Source of the DNA: Acidobacteriota bacterium
GTDB lineage: Bacteria > Acidobacteriota > Vicinamibacteria > Vicinamibacterales > UBA2999
Assembly (NCBI GenBank): GCA_947465645.1
Contig: CANIBQ010000097.1
Coordinates: forward strand, 1 to 18,237
Direction of reading: 5' to 3'
Length of the DNA: 18,237 bases
This document shows, one piece after another, positions 6,896 through 14,074 of this stretch. The notes beneath the pieces are model-generated. The model saw only the letters and a program-made list of their open reading frames with translations. It ran no database searches and was not told where the DNA came from. Position 1 is the first letter of the stretch; each line of letters starts with the position of its first letter. Position numbers and translations under genes: made by a program.

Positions 6896-7642
6896 ATGGG
6901 CGATCTCCTCGAGTTAACCGGCCGCGCGGAAGCGACCCACTTCTGGTTTCGCGGTTTTCGCGCGTTCGTGGCCCCGATCCTCGAGGAGGTCGCCGCAGGC
7001 CGGCGCGATCTGCGGCTGATCGACTGTGGCTGCGGCACCGGCAACAATCTGTCGCTCCTCGAGCCGCACGGGCAGACGTTTGGATTCGATCTGACCCGGG
7101 AGGGCGCCCACCGGGCGCTGCGCACCGGGCGGCCCGCCGTTCAAGCCGACATCGAGCGCATTCCCTATCGATCCGACACCTTCGACATCGCGACGTCGTT
7201 CGACGTGCTGCAGAGCGTGCCTGACGACCGCGCTGCCTTGCGCGAGATGGCCAGGATATTGAAGCCTGGTGGATACGCCGTGCTGAACGTCAGCGCGCTC
7301 GAATTCCTGCGCGCCGATCATGCGGAGGTGTGGAGCGAGCTGCGCCGCTACACGCCGGCCAGCGCGGGCCGGCTCGTTGCCGACTCCGGCCTTCAGGTGG
7401 TGCGGATCTCCTTCGTCTTCGCGTCGCTCTTTCCGATCATGCTGAGCGTGCGCATGTGGCAGAAGATGCTGCGGCCGTTCCGCGAGCCGCGGGGGGATTC
7501 CGAGCTCGAGGTGCCCCCGGCACCGATCAATGCGGCGCTGACCTGGCTGGTGGAACGGGAAGCGGCGCTCTCGCGCCGCCTCCCGATGCCGATTGGCAGT
7601 TCCGTGCTGATTGTGGCGAGAAAGCCTAGAACTTCAGGATGA
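6896..7642 (+). CDS. Class I SAM-dependent methyltransferase
   Basis: A 248-aa protein with a Rossmann-type methyltransferase fold. Motif I is RLIDCGCGTGNN (about residues 39-50), the acidic end of the second strand is FGFDLTREG, motif II-like is FDIATSFDVLQSVPD, and the post-motif KPGGYAVLNV is present. The N-terminal AEATHFWFRGFR is typical of the HFWF-R subfamily that often sits beside glycosyltransferases or lipid-modifying genes; the acceptor is unknown. The C-terminal part has a hydrophobic stretch (FVFASLFPIMLSV) that may associate with membrane. It starts 3 bases after the transglycosylase stop, so it is probably cotranscribed with it. Its 3' end overlaps the convergent beta-barrel gene by 17 bases. 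Confidence 0.88.
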   Translation: MGDLLELTGRAEATHFWFRGFRAFVAPILEEVAAGRRDLRLIDCGCGTGNNLSLLEPHGQTFGFDLTREGAHRALRTGRPAVQADIERIPYRSDTFDIATSFDVLQSVPDDRAALREMARILKPGGYAVLNVSALEFLRADHAEVWSELRRYTPASAGRLVADSGLQVVRISFVFASLFPIMLSVRMWQKMLRPFREPRGDSELEVPPAPINAALTWLVEREAALSRRLPMPIGSSVLIVARKPRTSG

Positions 7643-8402
7643 GGCCGGCGTACGGGCCCTGCATCTTCAGGTCGCCTGAGTCCTCGTCAACCAGGTAGTC
7701 CACGGTCACCGAGCGGTACCCGCCCTGCGCGCCGATGTGCTTGCCGAAGGTGACGAAGGCGTTGACGTCGAAGTCGTAGAACTTGGCGTTGAATTCATCG
7801 CGGTCGATTTTCAAGGCGGTGAACTCGGCCGAGATGGCCACATTCGGCGTGACATACCCGCGTCCGATGGCGCCAATGGTGGGCACCGGCGCCTTCTGCT
7901 CGGTCGTCGACGCGCGCGCGAGCGCGGGGCTGTCGATCGTCGCGGTGACTTTGTTGTACTTCAGGTCCGCGATGACGCCGAAGAAGCCCCTGTCCATGGA
8001 GACGAAGTCCCATTCATACCCGACGCGCCACAGGTCCCACTTGATGTCGGCGGTGGCGGGGGCGCCGACCGTAAACGTGATGCCTTCAAGGGTGATGGCG
8101 CGCGTGATCGTCGTGGACGCCTCGTACCTGATCGGCACGTAGCCGAAGCGGAGCTTGTGCTTGCGGCCAAGCGATCCGCGAAACTCGGGGAACCACTCGT
8201 CCTCGAGGCTGAACTCGGTGACGAAATCAATCTCGTTGATCCCGACGTTGGCGGCGCCGGGCGTGGCGATCACGAGTTCGGGGGTCGGCTTCCAGTAGAG
8301 CACACTGATTTCGCCGACGGTGTCGTTCTGCGCCTCGGCGCGTGACGTGAAGAGCGTGAAAGCGGTAAAGCACATGGCAATAGCAACGAGTCGGATTCGC
8401 AT
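7626..8402 (-). CDS. Predicted small outer-membrane beta-barrel protein
   Basis: A 258-aa protein with a clear signal peptide (MRIRLVAIAMCFTAFTLFTSRAEA, split here as a basic start, hydrophobic core to about residue 19, and cleavage near A24-Q25). The mature part has alternating hydrophobic/polar strands rich in Tyr, Phe, Gly and charged turns (KHKLRFGYVPIRYEA, IKWDLWRVGYEWDFV, GFFGVIADLKYNKVT, AQGGYRSVTVDY) and ends in a Phe (GLILKF), the usual signature of an outer-membrane barrel. Ten to twelve strands would fit the length. I do not recognise a named family or a substrate. The gene is divergent from the ABC exporter pair, with a TAATTG-containing AT patch just before its ATG, and converges on the methyltransferase. 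Confidence 0.75.
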   Translation of the reverse strand: MRIRLVAIAMCFTAFTLFTSRAEAQNDTVGEISVLYWKPTPELVIATPGAANVGINEIDFVTEFSLEDEWFPEFRGSLGRKHKLRFGYVPIRYEASTTITRAITLEGITFTVGAPATADIKWDLWRVGYEWDFVSMDRGFFGVIADLKYNKVTATIDSPALARASTTEQKAPVPTIGAIGRGYVTPNVAISAEFTALKIDRDEFNAKFYDFDVNAFVTFGKHIGAQGGYRSVTVDYLVDEDSGDLKMQGPYAGLILKF

Positions 8403-8408
8403 GCGTCA

Positions 8409-8414
8409 ATTATC
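8409..8414 (-). promoter_or_regulatory. Possible -10 box for the beta-barrel gene
   Basis: On the minus strand GATAAT ends six bases before the ATG at 8402. A start of transcription at or within a base or two of the ATG would make this mRNA leaderless; no Shine-Dalgarno is present to contradict it. No clear -35 is visible. Confidence 0.35.
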
Positions 8415-8435
8415 GGCTAGATGAGGGGCACTCGA

Positions 8436-8441
8436 TATACT
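8436..8441 (+). promoter_or_regulatory. Possible -10 box for the ABC exporter operon
   Basis: TATACT ends six bases before the ATG at 8448, so transcription would begin at about the start codon. This spacing mirrors the one for the divergent gene. There is no Shine-Dalgarno before 8448 or before the alternative ATG at 8421. Confidence 0.4.
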
Positions 8442-8447
8442 CAATCG

Positions 8448-10256
8448 ATGTCGCCGGCCCATCGCCGCCTCCTGGGCTACCTCTTCCGGTATCGCCGCGC
8501 CTTCTTCACCGGCTTCCTGTGTGTCATCGCGACGACGACGATCTCGCTGGCGGGTCCGTGGATCCTGAAATACGCCATCGACGACCTGTCGGCGGGCGTG
8601 ACGCTGGCGAAAGTCCGCCTGTATGCCGCGGGGCTGCTGGCGCTTGCGGCGGCAGGCGGCGTCTTCCGCTTTCTGATGCGCCGCATCATCATCGGGGCGT
8701 CGCGCGACATCGAGTACGACCTGCGCAACGACTTCTTTGCGCACCTGCAGCGGCTCGACCTCGCGTACTTCCAGCGCCACCGCACGGGCGACCTGATGTC
8801 GCGGGCCACCAACGACCTCGGCGCCGTGCGGATGATGATCGGTCCGGCGGTGATGTACACGGCGACGACCGGGCTGACCTTCGCCGTCGCCATCGTCCTG
8901 ATGATGTCGCTCGACCGCCGGCTGACGCTGCTGGCGCTCATCCCGCTGCCGCTGGTGTCGATCTTCGTCTGGTATTTCGGCAACGTCATCCACCGCCGGT
9001 TCGAGCGGATCCAGGAGCAGTTGTCCGAGATCAGCGCCGTCACGCAGGAGTCGCTGTCTGGCGTCCGCGTGGTGCGTGCGTACCGGCAGGAGGGGTTCGA
9101 GATCGAGCGCTTCCGCCTCGCCAACGAAGAGTACGTCGCCAGGAACCGCGGTCTGATTCGCGTGCAGGGCATCTATTACCCGAGCATGGGATTCCTGATG
9201 GGGCTCGGCGCACTGACCGTTATCTGGCTCGGCAGCCGCGAGGTGGTGGCGGGCCGCATGACCGTGGGGGAGCTGGTGGCCTTCAATGCCTACCTGATGA
9301 TGCTGTCGTGGCCGATGATCGCATTCGGCTGGGTCACCAACCTGATTCAGCGAGGCATGGCGTCGTGGAAGCGGATGCTCGAGGTGTTCGACGCGGAGCC
9401 GACGGTGGCGGACCGTAAAGGTCCGCCCCGCATATCTGCTGAGAAGCGTGACCTCACTGACAAGGGCGGCGCCAACCTTCCCGAAGAGAGCGGCGCGGAC
9501 CTTTACGGTCCGCGGATCGAGTTCCGGAATCTCACCTTTGCTTACGGCGACCGAGTGATCCTGCGCGACGTATCGGCGGTGCTCCCCGCGGGCACGACCA
9601 CGGCCATCGTCGGGGCGACCGGAGCGGGTAAGTCCACCTTGCTGAACCTGTTGCCCCGCTTGCAGGACCCGCCACCCGGCACCGTGTTCATCGACGGCGT
9701 CGACGTGCGGGACATTCCGCTCAGCGAGCTTCGCGCGGCGATCGGGTTTGTGCCGCAGGAGCCCTTTCTGTTCAGCGCCACGCTGGCGCAGAACATCGCG
9801 TTCGGCGCGCGCGGCGAGCAGGATCATCCAGGTCGCATCGGCCAGGCAGCGACCACGGCCCGTCTCGACAAGGACATCGCGGAGTTTCCTCGAGGCTACG
9901 ACACGATGATCGGCGAGCGCGGGATCACCCTCTCGGGCGGTCAGAAGCAGCGGACCGCCATTGCCCGCGCGCTCATCGTCGATCCGAAGATCCTGGTGCT
10001 CGACGACGCGCTCTCGGCCGTCGATACCTACACGGAAGAGGAGATCCTCGCGCGGCTTGGCGGCGTGATGAGGGAGCGCACCTCGATCATCGTCTCGCAC
10101 CGCGTCTCGACGGTGCGCGGCGCCGACCAGATCCTGGTGCTCGATGGCGGCCGGATTGCCGAGCGCGGCACCCACGACGAGCTCGTCTCTCGCAACGGGC
10201 TCTACGCCGAGCTCTATCGCCAGCAGCTCCTCGAGGAGGAGCTGGCGGCCTCCTGA
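8448..10256 (+). CDS. ABC exporter half-transporter, degenerate-site subunit
   Basis: A 602-aa type IV ABC exporter (MsbA/LmrA/BmrCD-like): six-helix membrane domain about residues 1-315, linker about 316-360, ATPase about 361-600. Seen motifs: Walker A GATGAGKST (389-397, K395), Q-loop GFVPQEPFLFS, signature LSGGQ (495-499), Walker B ILVLDD with D520 where the catalytic Glu normally sits, D-loop SAVD and H-loop IIVSHR. An Asp at that position marks the degenerate half of heterodimeric exporters such as TM287/288 and BmrCD. The second subunit starts 3 bases downstream, so the two surely form the complex; the exported compound cannot be read from sequence. The start at 8448 (MSPAHRRLL) is preferred over 8421 because a -10 box lies between them. 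The linker is built from a 106-base palindromic element. Confidence 0.93.
   Translation: MSPAHRRLLGYLFRYRRAFFTGFLCVIATTTISLAGPWILKYAIDDLSAGVTLAKVRLYAAGLLALAAAGGVFRFLMRRIIIGASRDIEYDLRNDFFAHLQRLDLAYFQRHRTGDLMSRATNDLGAVRMMIGPAVMYTATTGLTFAVAIVLMMSLDRRLTLLALIPLPLVSIFVWYFGNVIHRRFERIQEQLSEISAVTQESLSGVRVVRAYRQEGFEIERFRLANEEYVARNRGLIRVQGIYYPSMGFLMGLGALTVIWLGSREVVAGRMTVGELVAFNAYLMMLSWPMIAFGWVTNLIQRGMASWKRMLEVFDAEPTVADRKGPPRISAEKRDLTDKGGANLPEESGADLYGPRIEFRNLTFAYGDRVILRDVSAVLPAGTTTAIVGATGAGKSTLLNLLPRLQDPPPGTVFIDGVDVRDIPLSELRAAIGFVPQEPFLFSATLAQNIAFGARGEQDHPGRIGQAATTARLDKDIAEFPRGYDTMIGERGITLSGGQKQRTAIARALIVDPKILVLDDALSAVDTYTEEEILARLGGVMRERTSIIVSHRVSTVRGADQILVLDGGRIAERGTHDELVSRNGLYAELYRQQLLEEELAAS
9408..9513. 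repeat. Palindromic element with 19-base inverted termini inside ABC gene 1
   Basis: Left arm 9408-9426 (GCGGACCGTAAAGGTCCGC) and right arm 9495-9513 are perfect reverse complements over 19 bases. Each arm is itself a hairpin (GCGGACC, five-base loop, GGTCCGC). The arm plus its inner flank matches the intergenic element near 3077-3095 at 18 of 19 positions. It encodes about residues 321-355, a hydrophilic segment that interrupts the usual short linker between the membrane and ATPase domains, and keeps the frame open. Confidence 0.88.
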
Positions 10257-10258
10257 CC

Positions 10259-12115
10259 GTGGCGGCACACGACGAAGACGTCCTCGGCAAGGCGTACGAC
10301 GCGCGGTTGATGCGGCGGCTGCTGACCTACCTGCGGCCGTACCGGCCCCAGGTTGCGCTGGCGATCGCGGCGATCATCGGCCACTCGCTCCTCGAGCTCG
10401 CGCCCCCGTACCTGACCATGCTGGTCATCGATCGCTACATCCCCGCGCGCGATCTCTCCGGCCTCGGCACGATTGCGGTCTTCTTCTTCCTGACGCTCGC
10501 CGGCTCGTTCGCGCTCGAGTATCTGCAGACCTGGACGATGCTGATGACCGGGCAGCGGATCATGTTCGACCTGCGGATGCAGATGTACCGGCACCTGCAG
10601 CGGCTGGATCTCCGGTTCTACGATCGAAATCCCGTCGGACGGCTGATGACGCGCGTCACGACCGATGTCGACGTGCTCAACGAGCTGTTTACCTCGGGCG
10701 TGGTCTCGGTCTTCGGCGACGTGTTCACGCTCATCGGGATCATGGCGGTGCTGGTCTGGATGGACTGGCGCCTGGCGATCGTCGCCTTCTCGGTGCTGCC
10801 GCTGATTGCGTTGATCACGCAGTGGTTCCGCTCGCACGTGCGCGAGTCGTACCGCACCGTCCGCACGTGGATCGCCCGCATCAACGCGTTCCTGCAGGAA
10901 CGGATCACGGGCATGTCGACCGTGCAACTCTTTCGGCGCGAAGCGCGCGACTTCGCCGCCTTCGACGAGATCGACCGGAAGCACCGGGATGCAAACGTCG
11001 AATCGATCTTCTACTACGCCGTCTTCTATCCGGCGATCGAGTTTGTCAGCGCCATCGCGGCGTCGCTCATCATCTGGGTTGGCGGCGGATGGGCGGCCGA
11101 GGGCACGCTGACGCTCGGATCGCTCGTCGCGTTCCTGCAGTATTCGCAGCGGTTCTTCCGGCCCATCAGCGACATGTCGGAGAAGTTCAACATTCTCCAG
11201 GGCGCCATGGCCTCGTCGGAGCGGATCTTCGCGCTGCTCGACACGCCAGTGTCGATTCGCGGACCTCAACCCCTCGACAAGCTCGGGGTTGCCCCGAGCG
11301 GAGTCGAGGGGCAAGGGTCCGCGCCGCATCAGGCAGGGGAATCGACCGCGGGCGCCGCCATCGCCTTCGAGCACGTGTCGTTTGCCTACGTCGAAGGCGA
11401 GCCGGTGCTCAAGGACGTCTCATTCCGCATCGAGCCGGGCCAGCGCGTCGCGATCGTCGGTGCGACCGGCTCTGGCAAGACGACGATCGTCAGCCTCCTG
11501 TTGCGGTTCTATGACGTGCGCGAGGGCCGCATCACGATCGGTGGCGTGGACATTCGCGAGATGGACCCGGCGTCGCTGCGAAGCCTGTGTGCGCTCGTGC
11601 TGCAGGACGTTCACCTGTTTTCGGGAACCATCGCCGGCAACATCCGGCTCGGCCGGGAGGCGATCACCGACGATGCCGTGCGGCGCGCCGTCGAGGCGGT
11701 GCACGCCGACGCCTTCATCGACCGGCTGCCCCTCGGACTTCAGACCCCGGTCGCCGAGCGCGGAGCGACGCTGTCGGTGGGCCAGAAGCAACTGCTGTCG
11801 TTTGCCAGGGCCCTGGCGTTCGATCCGCGTGTCCTCATCCTTGATGAGGCCACGTCGAGCGTCGACACCGAGACCGAGCTGTTGATCCGCGACGCGCTCA
11901 AGGTGGTGATGCTCGGTCGGACAACGTTGGCAATCGCGCACCGCCTGTCGACGATCCAGGACATGGACCGTATCCTCGTGCTGCACAAGGGACAGTTGCG
12001 TGAGTCGGGAACGCATCAGGAACTGCTCGCCCAGCGCGGCATCTACCACCGGCTCTACCAGCTTCAATTCAAGGACGACGCGGCCCAGTCGCCTCGAGTG
12101 CGCCCGGTTGGCTGA
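10259..12115 (+). CDS. ABC exporter half-transporter, catalytic-site subunit
   Basis: A 618-aa partner of the preceding gene: membrane domain about residues 15-325, linker about 330-360, ATPase about 365-600. Walker A is GATGSGKTT (401-409, K407), Q-loop ALVLQDVHLFSG, signature LSVGQ (505-509) instead of LSGGQ, Walker B VLILDE with catalytic E530, D-loop SSVD and H-loop LAIAHR. In known heterodimers the divergent signature belongs to the same degenerate site as the Asp of the partner, so the pair has one active and one inactive ATP site, as seen in TM287/288 and BmrCD. The phrase KQLLSFARALAFDP is like the BmrD side. The start is a GTG three bases after the stop of subunit 1. The linker contains a 64-base palindrome (residues about 334-355). 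Substrate unknown: drug, lipid or peptide export are all possible. Confidence 0.93.
   Translation: MAAHDEDVLGKAYDARLMRRLLTYLRPYRPQVALAIAAIIGHSLLELAPPYLTMLVIDRYIPARDLSGLGTIAVFFFLTLAGSFALEYLQTWTMLMTGQRIMFDLRMQMYRHLQRLDLRFYDRNPVGRLMTRVTTDVDVLNELFTSGVVSVFGDVFTLIGIMAVLVWMDWRLAIVAFSVLPLIALITQWFRSHVRESYRTVRTWIARINAFLQERITGMSTVQLFRREARDFAAFDEIDRKHRDANVESIFYYAVFYPAIEFVSAIAASLIIWVGGGWAAEGTLTLGSLVAFLQYSQRFFRPISDMSEKFNILQGAMASSERIFALLDTPVSIRGPQPLDKLGVAPSGVEGQGSAPHQAGESTAGAAIAFEHVSFAYVEGEPVLKDVSFRIEPGQRVAIVGATGSGKTTIVSLLLRFYDVREGRITIGGVDIREMDPASLRSLCALVLQDVHLFSGTIAGNIRLGREAITDDAVRRAVEAVHADAFIDRLPLGLQTPVAERGATLSVGQKQLLSFARALAFDPRVLILDEATSSVDTETELLIRDALKVVMLGRTTLAIAHRLSTIQDMDRILVLHKGQLRESGTHQELLAQRGIYHRLYQLQFKDDAAQSPRVRPVG
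11259..11330. repeat. Nested palindromic element inside ABC gene 2
   Basis: A long imperfect hairpin built of three nested perfect arm pairs: GCGGACC (11259-11265) with GGTCCGC (11316-11322), CCCCTCGAC (11270-11278) with GTCGAGGGG (11303-11311), and GCTCGGGG (11281-11288) with CCCCGAGC (11292-11299) around a 3-base loop. Bases 11290-11330 match the intergenic copy 3056-3096 at 39 of 41 positions. It encodes residues in the linker between the membrane domain and the ATPase domain. Confidence 0.9.
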
Positions 12116-12133
12116 ATGAACAACGCCAGGGGG

Positions 12134-12212
12134 GTACGTAGTGTCCGCCTTCAGGCGGACCTCTGATCTCGGCCTGGTAATCGCGGTCCGGCTGAAGCCG
12201 GACACTACGTAC
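12134..12212. repeat. Paired-hairpin palindromic element between convergent genes
   Basis: Outer 14-base arms GTACGTAGTGTCCG (12134-12147) and CGGACACTACGTAC (12199-12212) are perfect reverse complements. Overlapping each arm is a small 16-base hairpin, TCCGCCTTCAGGCGGA (12144-12159) and TCCGGCTGAAGCCGGA (12187-12202), each with a 2-base loop. It fills most of the 111-base gap between the ABC operon and the 3D-domain gene, which converge, so it could end transcription from both sides. It resembles paired REP (BIME-like) units, and I associate this type of sequence with acidobacterial intergenic repeats. Confidence 0.88.
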
Positions 12213-12226
12213 AAATGGGAAACGGT

Positions 12227-12994
12227 CTAGCGGTCTTCGGACACCGGTGCGGGTGGCAACGGTGTGACGGTGCTCGGTGCGACGGTGCCTGGTGTGACGG
12301 TGCCTGGTGTGACGGTGCCTGGTGTGACGGTGCCTGGTGTGACGGTGCCTGGTGTGACGGTGCCTGGTGCGACGGTGCCCGTGATCGCGTCCGTTGCGCC
12401 GTCTTGCGCGGACGGGCTGTCCTGCAACGTCGCGCCACCGTTCACCAGCGGATCGGTCTGACTCGTGTCCCGCGGCGGGGCGGCTGGCACCGCGTTTCGC
12501 GCGGCTTCGCGCCTGCGGAACAGGCGGTCGATCAGGCTGGGAGAGCTGTTTTCGGGACTCCATCCGAGACGCAGCACGGTAATCTGCACCTGCTTACGCC
12601 CAAACGCCAGCGCCTCGTGGCAACTCCACATGTAGACGTCGAGAATACGGCCCTGCACCTTTGGACCGGTGTCCATGATTGTGTAGACGCCGTTGTACTT
12701 CGTCTCGTCGGTGGTGATGTTGACCACGCTGCCGACGGGGAGAATGGTGGGATCGGAAGCGGCGATGCCCGTGCGCACGCCCACGCCCGACGCCGTCGTC
12801 GTCCCCTTGCAATACGCGGTCGCGCTGAACGTGAGCCGCGAGCCTGCCGCGGGCGCCGTCGGATCGATGGCTCCCTGGCGCGCGGCGTCGCGCGAATCCA
12901 TCGTCGTGACTTCGTACAGCAGTACGAACGTCACTATCGCGACGATGGTCGCCAGGAGCTTCCGCCAGAGCGATCGGGAGATGATTCGCTTCAT
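12227..12994 (-). CDS. 3D-domain cell-wall protein with Pro/Thr/Val repeat tail
   Basis: A 255-aa protein with one N-terminal membrane/signal segment (residues about 11-27, LLATIVAIVTFVLLYEV). Residues about 54-145 form a 3D domain (named for three conserved Asp), the double-psi barrel shared with the catalytic part of MltA: SATAYCKGTTTASG, TGIAASDPTILPVGSVVNI, GVYTIMDTGPKVQGRILDVYM. MltA-like folds cleave peptidoglycan, so a lytic transglycosylase activity is plausible but not shown. After about residue 200 the chain is Pro/Ala/Thr-rich and ends with six PGTV repeats and one PSTV. The gene overlaps the thiL stop by four bases (ATGA), so it is the last gene of that operon. Its lone C-terminal repeat makes length variation likely between strains. 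Confidence 0.85.
   Translation of the reverse strand: MKRIISRSLWRKLLATIVAIVTFVLLYEVTTMDSRDAARQGAIDPTAPAAGSRLTFSATAYCKGTTTASGVGVRTGIAASDPTILPVGSVVNITTDETKYNGVYTIMDTGPKVQGRILDVYMWSCHEALAFGRKQVQITVLRLGWSPENSSPSLIDRLFRRREAARNAVPAAPPRDTSQTDPLVNGGATLQDSPSAQDGATDAITGTVAPGTVTPGTVTPGTVTPGTVTPGTVTPGTVAPSTVTPLPPAPVSEDR
12261..12380. repeat. 15-base tandem repeat (eight units) coding for PGTV-type pentapeptides
   Basis: Eight back-to-back 15-base units. Five are identical (GGTGTGACGGTGCCT, 12291-12365); the first, second and last differ at one or two bases. Read on the minus strand each gives a pentapeptide of the form T-P-G-T-V or A-P-G-T-V. The near-identity of the central units suggests recent expansion by slippage. 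Confidence 0.95.
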
Positions 12995-14049
12995 CGAAAA
13001 TGCTCGAACCCATCGGGCAGTGTCCGGTCACCGCCTGGTGTCCGGACGACGAACCGCCGGTCCTTTGTCACCACCCCTATCCTGGTAATCGGCAGATCGG
13101 CCACATCCCGTTGCACCCCACGCAACCGTCCCCGCCAGGAGGGGCGAAGGGTGAAAAACAGCTCGTAATCGTCGCCCCCGGCCACCGCCGCGGCCACCGG
13201 GTCGCGGCCATGGGCCTCGTACCAGCGCCGCGCCTGGTCCGCGATCGGCAGCGCCCCGGCATCCAGAACCATCCCGACACCGGACGCCTCGCCGATCTGC
13301 CGCACACCGTCGGCAAGCCCGTCGCTCAGGTCCATGCAGGCGGACGCGGCCCGGTTGCGCCCGAGCAGCAGTCCGGCGCGCACGCGCGGCTCCGGGCGAA
13401 GAAACCGCTGCTCGCACGCATTCACATCTCCATCATGCGGGGCGTGTCCAGCCTGCCGCGCCGAAGCCGCAGGCGAAGGCTGGGGCCCGCCAGCGTCCAC
13501 TCCGCTTCGAGCCTGTAGCGACTTCAGTCCCACGACGGCGTCCCCGATGGTTCCCGTGACGTACACGTCGTCGCCCGGCCGCGCACCGGATCGCGTCAGC
13601 ACGCGGCGCCTCCGCACGCTGCCGATGGCGGTGACGTCGATCATCATCGGTCCTGGCGACCGCGTGATGTTGCCGCCGATGATGACCACGCGGTGAGCCG
13701 CGGCCAGCGCGAGCATGCCGTCCATGACGCCATCGACGACCGCGACGTCGAGCGTGCCTGGCAGCGCCAGCGAGAGCAGCGCCGCACGGGGCTGCGCGCC
13801 CATCGCCGCGAGGTCGCTCAGGTTGACCGCAAGCGCCCGGTGCCCGATCGCGTCGGGCGGCACGAAGCGCCGGTCGAAATGCACGTCCTCGATCTGCGCG
13901 TCGGTCGTCAGGACGTCGTCTTCGCCGCGCTGGGGCGCGATGACCGCGGCGTCGTCGCCCGGTCCCACGATGACCCAGGGGGCCGTGGCCAGGCGCGTCG
14001 TGATGCGTTCGATTAGCGCGCGCTCGCCAAGGTCTGAAACTGTATGCAC
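12991..14049 (-). CDS. thiL: Thiamine-monophosphate kinase
   Basis: ThiL phosphorylates thiamine monophosphate to the active cofactor thiamine diphosphate with ATP. The 352-aa product has the PurM/ThiL fold signatures: SDLGERALIERI at the start, VGPGDDAAVI, LTTDAQIEDVHFDRRF, ALAVNLSDLAAMGAQP, GGNITRSPGP, ASACMDLSDGLADG and VAGGDDYELFFT, which carry the metal-binding Asp residues. A longer reading frame runs back to 14187, but its first 46 codons overlap the 6S RNA gene and have no family similarity. The GTG at 14049, 25 bases past the 6S RNA end, is therefore the better start, though no Shine-Dalgarno is visible. Residues about 185-208 are an insertion rich in Pro/Ala/Gly, part of which is a copy of the dispersed 31-base repeat. 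The 3' end overlaps the 3D-domain gene by four bases. Confidence 0.9.
   Translation of the reverse strand: MHTVSDLGERALIERITTRLATAPWVIVGPGDDAAVIAPQRGEDDVLTTDAQIEDVHFDRRFVPPDAIGHRALAVNLSDLAAMGAQPRAALLSLALPGTLDVAVVDGVMDGMLALAAAHRVVIIGGNITRSPGPMMIDVTAIGSVRRRRVLTRSGARPGDDVYVTGTIGDAVVGLKSLQARSGVDAGGPQPSPAASARQAGHAPHDGDVNACEQRFLRPEPRVRAGLLLGRNRAASACMDLSDGLADGVRQIGEASGVGMVLDAGALPIADQARRWYEAHGRDPVAAAVAGGDDYELFFTLRPSWRGRLRGVQRDVADLPITRIGVVTKDRRFVVRTPGGDRTLPDGFEHFR
13450..13480. repeat. Dispersed GC-rich repeat, copy 2 (inside thiL)
   Basis: A 31-base block identical to the reverse complement of 1691-1721. In thiL it encodes about residues 190-200 and lies in an extra loop between GDAVVGLKSLQ and CEQRFLRPEPRVRAG, where ThiL proteins normally have a short connection. 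Confidence 0.85.
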
Positions 14050-14074
14050 GTCGTGAATGGGGAGGTGGGGAAGA

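Noticed and set aside
8406..10268. A 620-codon open frame on the minus strand opposite the first ABC gene
   Set aside because: It is an Arg/His/Asp-rich composition typical of the antisense frame of a GC-rich gene, has no domain, and the plus strand has complete ABC motifs.
12261..12380. Tandem repeats considered as iterons of a replication origin
   Set aside because: They are in the coding frame of the 3D-domain protein with a strict codon-multiple period and encode a Pro-rich tail; no replication gene is near.
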